Assembly: GCA_007859835.1 (NCBI GenBank) | Contig: SJPJ01000001.1 | Coordinates: forward strand, 4,755,078 to 4,819,077 | Reading direction: 5' to 3' | Length of the DNA: 64,000 nucleotides | From: Novipirellula herctigrandis | GTDB lineage: Bacteria > Planctomycetota > Planctomycetia > Pirellulales > Pirellulaceae | Shown here: positions 1 to 9,553 of the stretch, one piece after another | Layout: the number at the start of each line of letters is the position of its first letter | Numbering within the stretch: position 1 is the stretch's first letter | Position numbers and translations under genes: made by a program | Notes under the pieces: generated by a model | Seen by the model: only the letters and a program-made list of their open reading frames with translations | The model's database searches: none | What the model was told of the DNA's origin: nothing

Positions 1-1098
1 TGCAAGTGACACGTTTAATGTGACCGCTCCGAGCACGTTCGATCTAAACGGTGGTGGTGGCAATGACAGATTCGATATCGATGCGGCTTTGACCGGAACT
101 ATCAACGGCGAAGCAGGCAGCGACACACTCCAAGGTAATTTGATTGTCAACGCAACGCTAACCAATTCCGATGCCAACGGATTCGACGGCACGGCGGATG
201 GCGTCAGCGGCGGATTCAACGATATCGAAACGTTGATCGGCATCGGCCCAGGAACATTGACGGGCGAGAATCTGGACGCGACTTGGGCTCTCAATGGCAC
301 GCCGACTTATACGGAAGGCGCCGACTCGTTGAACTTTGGCGGTTTCGCCACGCTACAAGGTGGATCTGCAAGTGACACGTTTAATGTGACCGCTCCGAGC
401 ACGTTCGATCTAAACGGTGGTGGTGGCAATGACAGATTCGATATCGATGCGGCATTGACCGGAACTATCAACGGTGAAGCAGGCATTGATACGCTCGAAG
501 GTAATTTGATTGTCAACGCAACGTTGACCAATTCCGATGCCAACGGGTTCGACGGCACTGCAGATGGCGTTAGTGGCGGATTTAACGATATCGAAACGTT
601 GATCGGCATCGGCCCAGGAACTCTGACCGGTGAAGATCTGGACGCGACTTGGGCTCTCAATGGCACGCCGACTTATACGGAAGGCGCCGACTCGTTGAAC
701 TTTGACGGCTTCGCCATGCTGCAAGGTGGATCTGCAAGTGACACGTTTAATGTGACCGCTCCGAGCACGTTCGATCTAAACGGTGGTGGTGGCAATGACA
801 CATTCGATATCGATGCGGCTTTGACCGGAACTATCAACGGCGAAGCGGGCAGTGACACGCTCCAAGGTGACTTGATTGTCAACGCAACGCTGACCAATTC
901 CGATGCCAACGGATTCGACGGCACGGCAGATGGCGTCAGCGGCGGATTCAACGATATCGAAACGTTGATCGGCATCGGCCCAGGAACTCTCACGGGCGAG
1001 AATCTGGACGCGACTTGGGCTCTCAATGGCACGCCGACTTATACGGAAGGCGCCGACTCTTTGAACTTTGACGGCTTCGCCATGCTGCAAGGCGGCAC
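1..1098 (+). repeat. Three tandem 366-bp coding repeats
   Basis: Units begin at about 1, 367 and 733 and are almost identical at the DNA level, mostly silent or single-residue changes such as DRF/DTF and GEN/GED. A fourth copy starts near 1099 and diverges within about 30 bases. The array continues upstream of the window. Low divergence suggests recent duplication or gene conversion. Confidence 0.9.
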
Positions 1099-4000
1099 GG
1101 CGATCGACACGTTTAATGTCTCTATCATAGTAACACCGACGACGCTACTTGGTGGTAGTGGCGATGACCTCTTTAACCTCTCGTCCGACGCACCAATAAA
1201 CAACGGCAATGTTGACGGTATCGCAGCGGCCTTGACGATCGAGGGCGAAAGTGACACGGACGTCCTGAATATTAGTGACGAAGGCGGCGCAGCAGATGCA
1301 AGTGGATTATTAACTTCGACGACGATTACAGGACTCGGTAACGCAGGTCCGATTACGTACGCCACAATCGAAACATTAAACTTGGACCTCTCCGATGCGG
1401 GTGACGATACGCTAACGATCGCCAGCACTCATGGTGGAACAACAAACATTGATGCGGGAATGGGCAATGATATCGTCAATGTGCAGACAACGACCACCGG
1501 TAGCACAACCACAATTAGTGGGAGCGAAGGCAATGACACTTTCAACCTCGGTTCCTCCACGAACCTGTTAAACGGCATTTTGGGTCAAGTCATTTTCAAC
1601 GGCAACGCGAATCTTGCCACTCCGACGACGACCGACAGTGTGGCCACAAAAGGCAACACGGCGACTCGGACGTTGCCAGTCGGCGATACGTTGAACCTGT
1701 TTGACCAAGGTTACAACGCGGCGGCCCAGTACAACTTGTCCGACGGCATGTTCAATCGGGACACCACGGTTGCACCGACGATGTTCGCAACGGTGGAAAC
1801 CATCAACCTACTGGCGGGCCAAGCGGCAAACGACATCAATGTGCTCGACACGACCGATAACACGAAGACCACGATTATTAGCCAAGACGTGGCGGATGAC
1901 ATCGATGTCACGCTAACCGGCGACGGCAGTGTCTTGATCATCAACAGCGCCGGCGGCAATGACTCGATCGACATCGCCACCACGGGCGCTAACAGCGTCA
2001 ACATCTTCAGTGCCGATGCCGGCGATGACGTTTTGACGCTGAGCGGTGGCGGTTTGGACGCGGGAATTGAACTGGTCGGTGGCACAGACAACGACGGTTT
2101 TGACATCGTTTCAACAGGCCGAGCGCAGGCATTGGTTGCAAGTGGCAATGCTGGCGACGACTTATTCGGTGTCGTTGGCGTTTCGCTGGTGACAAACGTC
2201 GAACTGTTTGGCGACGGTTCGACCGCTTCGCCGACCGACGGCGTGGACACGTTCGATCTTGGGCATCAACTAAGCCAAATCGATCAGCCAAATTCGATCA
2301 ACACCGGCAGCGTTTCAGCATTGCTCGGCGAGATCTGTGTCGACGGCGGTGGAGGCCCAACGACGGAGACTCCGGCATCCGTTACCGCTCGTCGATCGCC
2401 TGACGTGGGAACAATAACGGTAGCTCAAACGTTCGAGCTATCGGATCGACTAATCTATAGCGATGCGGGCGCAATCGAAGGTGCTCAGTATGGCATTACA
2501 CCAACGACGATCAACAGCACCAGCACACCGGGCGGCATCGTCACGGGGACGGTCACTTACGAAGCACTCGAAGCCGTCATTGCACGTACTAGCGGCTACG
2601 CGGATACAGTTAATGTCACTGGCACGGCGAACTCTACACGATTCACGTTGATGACGGGTGATGGGAACGACACCGTCAACATCGAAAACTTGGGTACGGA
2701 TTCGATCGCTGATGTTACGACGGGAATCATTAATCGAGTCACGGACACCGACGCTGACACGATCATCGTACAAACGACCGGCGACGCAAGTGTGCTGAAC
2801 CTCAACACCGCCGCAGCAGCCGTCGGTGGCGATGTTTCAGCAGTGGCCAGTGATGTTGACAATGTTTCGATCTTCGGTCGTGGAATTGGCTCAGGCATCG
2901 ATGTCATCACGGGCGACAACATCAACACGTATCCTGATCAGGACCAAATCACGATCGGTAACGCGACACCCTCACCTTCACCGGCGGGATTGTCCGGCCA
3001 AACCGCGGTGATCGTGGTCGCCTCGGGTGCTGGATCGGACACGTATGAAATCAACGAAGTATTCTTGGAAACCATTGTCGATCTGCGAGGCGAAACTGGC
3101 AACGACACGTTCAACCTCCACGCAGCCGGCTCCGACTCAACCGGCAACCTCCAACGACTGAACGACGATCCAATCAATGTGACGGGACAAGACACGGTTG
3201 CGAAGACACGTGAATTGTTAATCGACGGTGGCGACAATACTGCAGAAACCCAAACGGTAACCGAAGGCGTTGTGATTTCCTCTACCGGTTTAGCATCCGA
3301 ACCGACCATCGAAGACGTCGTCGTAGGTGATACGATCAACGTCGATGCATCGGCAGCAGCGACCACACTTGATTTGCGATTCGTAGTAACAGGCTCTGCG
3401 CGAGGCGTTCTTGCCACGCCGTTGCCTGCGAGCGAAGGAGATCCTCCTCGCAGCGAAACCGGTAACGAAGTGTTTGATTCCATGTCGGTCGAAAACGTAA
3501 ATATTGTGAGCGGCGACGCTGCGGATGTGTTGACGATTTCGAGTACGGTGCCATTCGGTATCGCTGAAACTGGCCAAATCATCCGTTACACCGGTGGCCC
3601 AGCAGATGACCGATTGGAGGTACTCGGGGGTGACGAAGCGGACCGAATCACGATCGGTCAAGTCAACGACCCCGTCGAACCGATCGAAATTTCGAATGTC
3701 GAATACATTCGTGTCGATGGTGGCGCGGGGGATGACCAAATTGCCAACGACACTATGGCGATCAGTGTGCTTGACGGTGGCCCCGGCGGCGATTCGATGC
3801 TCGGTGGCACAAGGCAAGATGTGCTTACTGGCGGCGAAGACGTCGACTTTATCTTTGGCCGTGATGGAAACGACATTCTTCTATCGGATCAAGACTTTGG
3901 GTCCGACACGCTGCTGCCCGTTGGTGGCGAAATTCTCGACGGTGGCGACCAGGACAACCTCGATCCAGGCGACGTTTGCATCCAAATTGGTCTCGACAAA

Positions 4001-4753
4001 GTGCGGAACTGTGAATTGCTCGGCGATGGTGGTGCCGAAAAGGATGTTCTAACGTGGCTCCGTGGCATCCTGGTTCCACTCGATTCGATCTCGTTCGAGG
4101 CGGATGATCCACGATTCGATCCGTTTGATCCCGTAGCCGCTTCTCCAACGCCGCTACTTGCAACGACCGAAATCAGTTCGGTTTCTCCGGCCGTCTCGTC
4201 GCCAACGCCTGATCCTGAGACCGATGCGGAAGGTGAGAACATCTTCGATGTCAATCGCGACGGTGACATAACGGCGCTCGATGCGTTAATCGTTATCAAT
4301 GAGGTCCAGAAAAACTCTACCTCGCTGCAAACCGATGGCGAATCCGAACGAGTAGCCGAAGACATCACCACAAAGATGCAAGTGGATGTGAACCGCGACG
4401 GACAACTCTCGGCACTGGATGCGCTGCTAGTGATCAATGAACTCAGCCGTCGTACGGCTCCTACGCTGGCCGCTGGCGAATCGGTTCAAACCGGCCTGCA
4501 ACAAATCATTGATCTGGATAACAAAGTCGAGCTGAAAGACAAGGCCGAAAAAGCGGTGGCTGAGGAATCAATCCTAGATGCTCCTGCCGCGTTAACCGGC
4601 GGAGCCGAGCAAGCGAGTTTTGCGGAATCAACTTTGGTTCCCTGGGCTGAGGCAGTTGACTCGGTCTTTGAGACAGCTCACAACAGCGACGAGAGTGCAA
4701 TCGCTGAATTCGACCACCTGAAGCTTCTCATTGAGATGCCAGAAAAACAATAG
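2..4753 (+). CDS. Giant repeat protein with C-terminal dockerin-like motifs (5' end outside window)
   Basis: The reading frame is open from the first bases, so the true start lies upstream. At least 1583 residues are visible. The N-terminal part is three near-identical units of about 122 residues, each containing SDTFNVTAP and LNGGGGND. Next comes a long region of looser glycine/aspartate repeats (GxGND-like, as in calcium-binding beta-roll or parallel-beta surface proteins). Near the C-terminus are two dockerin-type calcium loops, DVNRDGDITALDALIVINE and DVNRDGQLSALDALLVINE, about 45 residues apart, followed by an acidic tail. Cysteines are very rare. Planctomycetes encode many such large exported proteins, and the dockerin pair may bind a cohesin-like partner or the cell surface (inference). 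The product is probably extracellular. The function is unknown. Confidence 0.8.
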   Translation, partial: ASDTFNVTAPSTFDLNGGGGNDRFDIDAALTGTINGEAGSDTLQGNLIVNATLTNSDANGFDGTADGVSGGFNDIETLIGIGPGTLTGENLDATWALNGTPTYTEGADSLNFGGFATLQGGSASDTFNVTAPSTFDLNGGGGNDRFDIDAALTGTINGEAGIDTLEGNLIVNATLTNSDANGFDGTADGVSGGFNDIETLIGIGPGTLTGEDLDATWALNGTPTYTEGADSLNFDGFAMLQGGSASDTFNVTAPSTFDLNGGGGNDTFDIDAALTGTINGEAGSDTLQGDLIVNATLTNSDANGFDGTADGVSGGFNDIETLIGIGPGTLTGENLDATWALNGTPTYTEGADSLNFDGFAMLQGGTAIDTFNVSIIVTPTTLLGGSGDDLFNLSSDAPINNGNVDGIAAALTIEGESDTDVLNISDEGGAADASGLLTSTTITGLGNAGPITYATIETLNLDLSDAGDDTLTIASTHGGTTNIDAGMGNDIVNVQTTTTGSTTTISGSEGNDTFNLGSSTNLLNGILGQVIFNGNANLATPTTTDSVATKGNTATRTLPVGDTLNLFDQGYNAAAQYNLSDGMFNRDTTVAPTMFATVETINLLAGQAANDINVLDTTDNTKTTIISQDVADDIDVTLTGDGSVLIINSAGGNDSIDIATTGANSVNIFSADAGDDVLTLSGGGLDAGIELVGGTDNDGFDIVSTGRAQALVASGNAGDDLFGVVGVSLVTNVELFGDGSTASPTDGVDTFDLGHQLSQIDQPNSINTGSVSALLGEICVDGGGGPTTETPASVTARRSPDVGTITVAQTFELSDRLIYSDAGAIEGAQYGITPTTINSTSTPGGIVTGTVTYEALEAVIARTSGYADTVNVTGTANSTRFTLMTGDGNDTVNIENLGTDSIADVTTGIINRVTDTDADTIIVQTTGDASVLNLNTAAAAVGGDVSAVASDVDNVSIFGRGIGSGIDVITGDNINTYPDQDQITIGNATPSPSPAGLSGQTAVIVVASGAGSDTYEINEVFLETIVDLRGETGNDTFNLHAAGSDSTGNLQRLNDDPINVTGQDTVAKTRELLIDGGDNTAETQTVTEGVVISSTGLASEPTIEDVVVGDTINVDASAAATTLDLRFVVTGSARGVLATPLPASEGDPPRSETGNEVFDSMSVENVNIVSGDAADVLTISSTVPFGIAETGQIIRYTGGPADDRLEVLGGDEADRITIGQVNDPVEPIEISNVEYIRVDGGAGDDQIANDTMAISVLDGGPGGDSMLGGTRQDVLTGGEDVDFIFGRDGNDILLSDQDFGSDTLLPVGGEILDGGDQDNLDPGDVCIQIGLDKVRNCELLGDGGAEKDVLTWLRGILVPLDSISFEADDPRFDPFDPVAASPTPLLATTEISSVSPAVSSPTPDPETDAEGENIFDVNRDGDITALDALIVINEVQKNSTSLQTDGESERVAEDITTKMQVDVNRDGQLSALDALLVINELSRRTAPTLAAGESVQTGLQQIIDLDNKVELKDKAEKAVAEESILDAPAALTGGAEQASFAESTLVPWAEAVDSVFETAHNSDESAIAEFDHLKLLIEMPEKQ

Positions 4754-4775
4754 CGGCAACAACGTGCCGCTATTG
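4748..4775. terminator. Hairpin between convergent genes
   Basis: A perfect 11-bp inverted repeat (caatagcggca / tgccgctattg) with a 6-base loop overlaps the stop codon of the plus-strand repeat-protein gene and lies 28 bases beyond the end of the minus-strand gene. There is no long T-run on either side, but the position between two converging genes fits a bidirectional terminator. Confidence 0.6.
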
Positions 4776-4803
4776 TCAAGGTTTAGAAAACCGAGTTACC
4801 AAC

Positions 4804-6429
4804 TTATCGCCATACCGCTCGGTCGCCGAGTTGGATTTGGCGTACTGCGGCAGCGTCCGCCACGGTTGCCACGGCTTTTCCGTCACCTGTCGATTTCAGC
4901 ACAAGCTGCGTCACTCGAATGACGCCTTGGGATGTGCGACGGAAGATCCCGGCTGGCTGTCCCAAATCAATTCGATCTAGGTTGTGTCCGATGAGGACCA
5001 CTTCGTTGTTATCAAAATTCAACGAAACCACTTCGCCCACGATCAAACCGGCTGGCAGTGATCTGACAGAAGTAACCATGGGTGCGCGCTGTCCTTCTTC
5101 GGTCGGCGTCGAAATCACATGCTCTACGGGTTCCTCCGCGACAACCTGTACCACGGTTTGCTCCGCGTCAACAGATACCACTTCTTCAACTTCCTCGGCG
5201 ACGACAGGTACCACCGTTTCTTTCTCTGGGTCAACTGGGATTGAACGGAGTTGCGGAACTAACTCCTCCACGAATACACGTGTTTCCGTTTCAGCTTCGA
5301 CCGGTTGCGTCGATACAACCATCGGCCTGCGACGGATGATTTGAACTTGGTCTTCCACTTCAACAGGTTGGAGATTATCAATGGACGAACTAGCGAGTGA
5401 CGAAGCGTTGCGGTCACTCAGAAACGCTTTGATGGGGGGTGAGACCGCAGCCTTCTGCAACTGCATCTCCATCGGTCGACGATATAAATTGTAGCTAGAG
5501 TCTTCGCCGGAAGCATTGCCCTCATCTTGATCTTCGAACGGGTTATTCGTTTCATCCGCGTCCATTTCATTCGCTGCGGAGTATTCGTCAATATCGCTCA
5601 ACAGGTCATCGGCGGCACCTGTTGATTCACCCTTCATTCCTTCTTCCTCCTCCGGAGTCTCGCCTTTTTTCTTTTCATCGGGAACTGGAATTAGCTCAGG
5701 ACCATCTTCTTGGACAACGGGTTCCTCTTCGATTAGTTCCGAATAGTCTTCTTCGATTGGCCCCGTTGGCGGTCCGCCAGGACAGCATTTGCAGAGAACG
5801 CGTTTGGCTAGTTTGCGAATTTCCTCGGACGGTTCCAATGGACATCCGCTATTATCACGTTCGTAAGCGATCTCGCTAAGCCGTTTGGTGATCTTTTCAT
5901 TGCAGCACGACTTCGATCCGCATTTGCGACAGCATTCACAATCAGATGCTTCATCAACCGCTTTGATTGCCGCCATTCGAACATCCGGTGTGCAGTCATC
6001 GGTCGCTGCGATTAGAGCATCGGTAATCTTTCCGTCTTTGTCATAACAACTGCAACCGATGGTAGCGAGATACTTGATCGCTTTAATCTTCTGTTGCTTC
6101 ATGTCCTCGGCTTGTTTGACCTCAGCGGCAGCTTTGATCGCAGGATTTTCCGATTCCAGGTTGGCTGGATCCGCAATCGCCTTGAGCGGTGGTTTCCGTT
6201 CAAGCCCCGGATGGTTACCCCGCCGATTGGTTGCCACATCACGGAGCTTCTGCAGCCCCTGAGGGATTCCAATCAGCCGCCAAATCGTAGCTGGACCCGT
6301 TGTCGCAGCAGCACTGGCCGTCGCCGGCGCGGCCGCAGCGATTGCCGCTGGGTCATCCGCAAAAGAAATCGCGGATGTTGATAGCAACGCAGCAAGAGCT
6401 AAACCGGGGGCGACTCGCAAATTTGTCAT
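4804..6429 (-). CDS. Secreted cysteine-rich HEAT-like protein
   Basis: The product is 541 residues from an ATG with AAGGA ten bases upstream. An in-frame ATG at 6465 would put 12 charged residues before the signal peptide and is less likely. Residues 1-24 form a signal peptide ending SFA. A helical region with cysteine clusters follows (IGCSCYDKDG, CECCRKCGSKSCC, CKCCPGG), resembling degenerate HEAT repeats with possible metal or disulfide centres. The middle is acidic and low in complexity (runs such as EEDYSELIEEE and VVAEEVEEVV). The last ~85 residues (GLIVGEVVSLNFDN onward) look like a small beta-barrel domain. I know no function for this architecture. It is probably envelope-associated. 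It converges with the repeat-protein gene and lies downstream of tssH in the same direction, separated by about 250 bp, so it is probably not part of the T6SS operon. Confidence 0.7.
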   Translation of the reverse strand: MTNLRVAPGLALAALLSTSAISFADDPAAIAAAAPATASAAATTGPATIWRLIGIPQGLQKLRDVATNRRGNHPGLERKPPLKAIADPANLESENPAIKAAAEVKQAEDMKQQKIKAIKYLATIGCSCYDKDGKITDALIAATDDCTPDVRMAAIKAVDEASDCECCRKCGSKSCCNEKITKRLSEIAYERDNSGCPLEPSEEIRKLAKRVLCKCCPGGPPTGPIEEDYSELIEEEPVVQEDGPELIPVPDEKKKGETPEEEEGMKGESTGAADDLLSDIDEYSAANEMDADETNNPFEDQDEGNASGEDSSYNLYRRPMEMQLQKAAVSPPIKAFLSDRNASSLASSSIDNLQPVEVEDQVQIIRRRPMVVSTQPVEAETETRVFVEELVPQLRSIPVDPEKETVVPVVAEEVEEVVSVDAEQTVVQVVAEEPVEHVISTPTEEGQRAPMVTSVRSLPAGLIVGEVVSLNFDNNEVVLIGHNLDRIDLGQPAGIFRRTSQGVIRVTQLVLKSTGDGKAVATVADAAAVRQIQLGDRAVWR

Positions 6430-6679
6430 ATCAACACGATCCTTCGCATACTGACGGACTGTCACGTTATCCTTGATTCAAGCGATCCCTATGCGTCTAA
6501 CGGCAAGGAAACACGCTCGATCAGCCTTCCGACTTGGCAGGCTTACAAAACGCATCCCAATTGGGTGGGCGTCGTTTTGTAGTAAATCGGACGGTTGTAC
6601 GGAAAAATTGGGCGAAGATCTCACAATCCATACAGATTAACTTTGCGAGGATGCATTTATACACTTATCGTGTCGCCTG

Positions 6680-9514
6680 CTAACTCGATGAGGCGTCGAT
6701 GACTTCGTAGGTGAAGCCTGAGTCATCCGCCCCAATGGTAACCTTCGAGATCCCTTTGCCTTCGGCGAGCTTCGCCAAAACTTGAGCAGAAAGCTCTGGC
6801 AAAAGAGTGCGGTTAAGGATGTGATCAACGTTTCTTGCACCTGTGTCCACTTCGGTACAACGAGCGAGAATCGCGTCGACAACGCCGTCGGTGTAGGTGA
6901 ATTCCGCTGCGTAGCTTTCGCCAACACGCTTGGCGACCTTGTCGAGTTTCAGTCTTGTAATTTTTGCCATGACCTCGTCACCTAGCGGATAGTAAGGAAT
7001 CACACTGACACGACCCAAAAACGCCGGCTTGAATGTCTTAAGAAGTTCGGGGAAGACCGCCGAAATAAATTCATCCGGATCGGGCATCGTGTCCGGATCG
7101 CTACACACACTCTTGATCAAATCAGTCCCCGCGTTGGTAGTCATGATGATCACGGTGTTCTTGAAGTCGATGTCCCGACCTTCACCATCCTTCATATTTC
7201 CTTTGTCAAATACCTGATAGAAAACGTCTTGAATCCCTGGATGTGCTTTTTCCATTTCATCGAGCAAGACAACCGAGTACGGTTTTCGGCGGATCGCTTC
7301 GGTCAACACGCCACCTTCACCATAGCCGACATATCCGGGAGGCGAGCCCATTAGCAGTGCAACTTTATGCTCCTCTTTGAATTCCGACATATTCAGTACG
7401 GTCATATTTTGCTCACCGCCATAGAGCAAATTGGCCAGCGTGATTGCTGTTTCGGTTTTGCCCACACCACTGGTGCCGGCCAACAAGAACACGCCAATTG
7501 GCATCCGTGGATCCCGAAGCCCCGCTCGACTGGTTCGTATACTCTGAGCGATTCGATCCAGTGCATGCGATTGACCAACAATCGATTCTTCCATCATCCC
7601 CTTCAAATTCAAAACCGTTTGAATTTCGTTGCTGACCATGCGTCCGACCGGGATTCCCGTCCAGGCGGCAACCGTTTGGGCAACAGCCGACGAATCGACA
7701 CAGGCGAACATTAGCGGGCTCTCGCCCTGGACTTCATGCAAGTTTCCTTCCGCTACAACGAGTTCCTTTTTGTATTGGTCTAACTGCTCGGGTGTCGGCG
7801 CCTCCGGTTGACCTTCCGCTGCAGGTTCACTGGGCGCTGCGGCTTCACTGGACGCTGCGGCTTCACTGGGCGATGCGGCTTCACTGGGCGCTGCGGCTTC
7901 ACTGGGCGCAGTTGATGCCTGATCGCTGGAGGCCTGTTGAGTTTGTTTCTCCTCATTCAAAACTGCTAAACCGACCGGCTCACCGGAAATCTGATGACGT
8001 AGCTTTTGGATCTGCGTAACAAGTTCCTTTTCCTGTTCCCATTGCTTCGTCAGTTGTTGCAATGTTTCCTCGGCTTGCTTGAGTTCCTGTTCGCACTCCG
8101 CAATTTTCTTTTCGTGGTCGGCCCCCGTCTGTTGTTCGCGACGAAGAATTTCGATCGTGACTTTGCATTGATCAATTCGCCGTTGTGTATCTTCGACCGC
8201 CGATGGTGTCGCCGTCTGGCTCAATCCGATCCGCGCACATGCGGTATCAAGTAGACTGACCGATTTGTCCGGCAATTGCCGACCGCTGATGTAACGACTT
8301 GAAAGTTTCACGGCATCGACCACCGCTTCGTTTAGAATGCGAACCTTATGATGCGATTCAAGCGTCTCAACAAGTCCGCGCATCATTTCGATCGCGACTG
8401 GTTCGTCAGGCTCTTCGACCTTCACCACTTGAAAACGACGCGCCAAAGCAGCATCCTTCTCGAAGTATTTTTTGTATTCCGCCCAGGTCGTCGCCGCGAT
8501 CGTTCGCAGTTCTCCACGGGCTAGCGCGGGTTTGAGCAGATTCGCAGCATCGCTTTGTCCGGCTTGCCCTCCCGCCCCGATCATCGTGTGTGCTTCATCG
8601 ATGAACAGAATAATGGGAATGGGTGAGGCTTTGACTTCATCAATCACCCCCTTCAAACGATTTTCAAATTCACCTTTCATTCCGGCACCGGCCTGCAATA
8701 GTCCAAGATCGAGTGAGCGAATTTGGATATTTTGGATCGACGGCGGCACATCTCCCGCAGCCACTCGCAAAGCAAATCCTTCCACAACTGCGGTTTTCCC
8801 AACTCCCGCTTCGCCAGTCAGAATCGGGTTGTTTTGGCGACGGCGGGTCAGGATATCGATGATTTGGCGAATCTCGTGATCGCGACCCAATACGGGATCG
8901 ATCGCACCGGCAGCGGCTCGTGCCGTTAAGTCGATAGTAAATTGATCCAACGACGGTGTTTTTGTCGGACCGCGTCCTGGCGCCGCTGTTCCACCTGCCG
9001 CCCCCGTTCCGCCGCCACTGGTCATAGGGACATGCTCTTCATCGGACTCGGCCAGAATCACGGCAAAGTCACGAGCGATTGCATCGGGGTTGACCGCCTC
9101 GAACTCCTTCGACGCTTCCAAAGCCGTTCCACGCAGTGTGTTCGATGCCAATAAAGCAACCAGCAAGTGTCCGCTGCGCACCTTTCCGACGCCTTGATCA
9201 ATTGACCCGAATAGCCATGCATCACGAACCAGATCGACCACGTTGGGGGACAATGCCGGTGGACGGCCGTTGCCAGTTTTGAATTTATCGATCGCGCGAG
9301 TCAAATCAGTCGTCAACCGAGACACATCGACGCCAGATGCTTTCGCCGCAATCGTAAGATCACTTCGATCATTCTCAAGCAGCTTCAACAACCAGTGTTC
9401 GATTTCAATATTGTAATTGGTGCGGGAAAGACACAACCCAGCAGCCGCTTCGAGAGATGCGCGGCAGGTGTTGTTCAATTTGCCAACAAGTTCTTTCAAA
9501 TTAAGTTGCGACAT
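6680..9514 (-). CDS. tssH: T6SS sheath-recycling AAA+ ATPase ClpV
   Basis: This 944-residue ClpV-type protein would disassemble contracted TssB/TssC sheaths in the cytoplasm. A Clp_N-like domain covers residues 1-155. Domain AAA1 has Walker A GEAGVGKT (residues 234-241) and Walker B LFIDEAH. Domain AAA2 has Walker A GTSGVGKT, with the lysine at 686, followed by VLLDEMEKAH. The C-terminal ClpB_D2-small-like domain is present. Unlike usual ClpV proteins it carries an alanine/proline/serine/glutamate repeat (about residues 534-564) after the coiled-coil middle segment and before AAA2. It is the last gene of the tssABC operon, 39 bases after tssG. The start has AAGG 12 bases upstream. Identification as an AAA+ ClpB/ClpV protein is certain, and operon context makes it ClpV. 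Confidence 0.96.
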   Translation of the reverse strand: MSQLNLKELVGKLNNTCRASLEAAAGLCLSRTNYNIEIEHWLLKLLENDRSDLTIAAKASGVDVSRLTTDLTRAIDKFKTGNGRPPALSPNVVDLVRDAWLFGSIDQGVGKVRSGHLLVALLASNTLRGTALEASKEFEAVNPDAIARDFAVILAESDEEHVPMTSGGGTGAAGGTAAPGRGPTKTPSLDQFTIDLTARAAAGAIDPVLGRDHEIRQIIDILTRRRQNNPILTGEAGVGKTAVVEGFALRVAAGDVPPSIQNIQIRSLDLGLLQAGAGMKGEFENRLKGVIDEVKASPIPIILFIDEAHTMIGAGGQAGQSDAANLLKPALARGELRTIAATTWAEYKKYFEKDAALARRFQVVKVEEPDEPVAIEMMRGLVETLESHHKVRILNEAVVDAVKLSSRYISGRQLPDKSVSLLDTACARIGLSQTATPSAVEDTQRRIDQCKVTIEILRREQQTGADHEKKIAECEQELKQAEETLQQLTKQWEQEKELVTQIQKLRHQISGEPVGLAVLNEEKQTQQASSDQASTAPSEAAAPSEAASPSEAAASSEAAAPSEPAAEGQPEAPTPEQLDQYKKELVVAEGNLHEVQGESPLMFACVDSSAVAQTVAAWTGIPVGRMVSNEIQTVLNLKGMMEESIVGQSHALDRIAQSIRTSRAGLRDPRMPIGVFLLAGTSGVGKTETAITLANLLYGGEQNMTVLNMSEFKEEHKVALLMGSPPGYVGYGEGGVLTEAIRRKPYSVVLLDEMEKAHPGIQDVFYQVFDKGNMKDGEGRDIDFKNTVIIMTTNAGTDLIKSVCSDPDTMPDPDEFISAVFPELLKTFKPAFLGRVSVIPYYPLGDEVMAKITRLKLDKVAKRVGESYAAEFTYTDGVVDAILARCTEVDTGARNVDHILNRTLLPELSAQVLAKLAEGKGISKVTIGADDSGFTYEVIDASSS
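7825..7914 (-). repeat. Five 18-bp coding repeats inside tssH
   Basis: Five 18-bp units start at 7825, 7843, 7861, 7879 and 7897 and encode PSEAAA-like hexapeptides on the minus strand. The period is a multiple of three, so copy-number change would lengthen or shorten the linker without breaking the frame. Confidence 0.85.
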
Positions 9515-9553
9515 GGTAGTAAGAACCTTTCGTTGAAAATGAATAGTAATTTC

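Noticed and set aside
2938-3582. Open frames antisense to the giant repeat gene
   Set aside because: Ser/Val/Thr-rich translations are the expected reverse of an Asp/Gly/Thr-rich repeat protein. No start signals.
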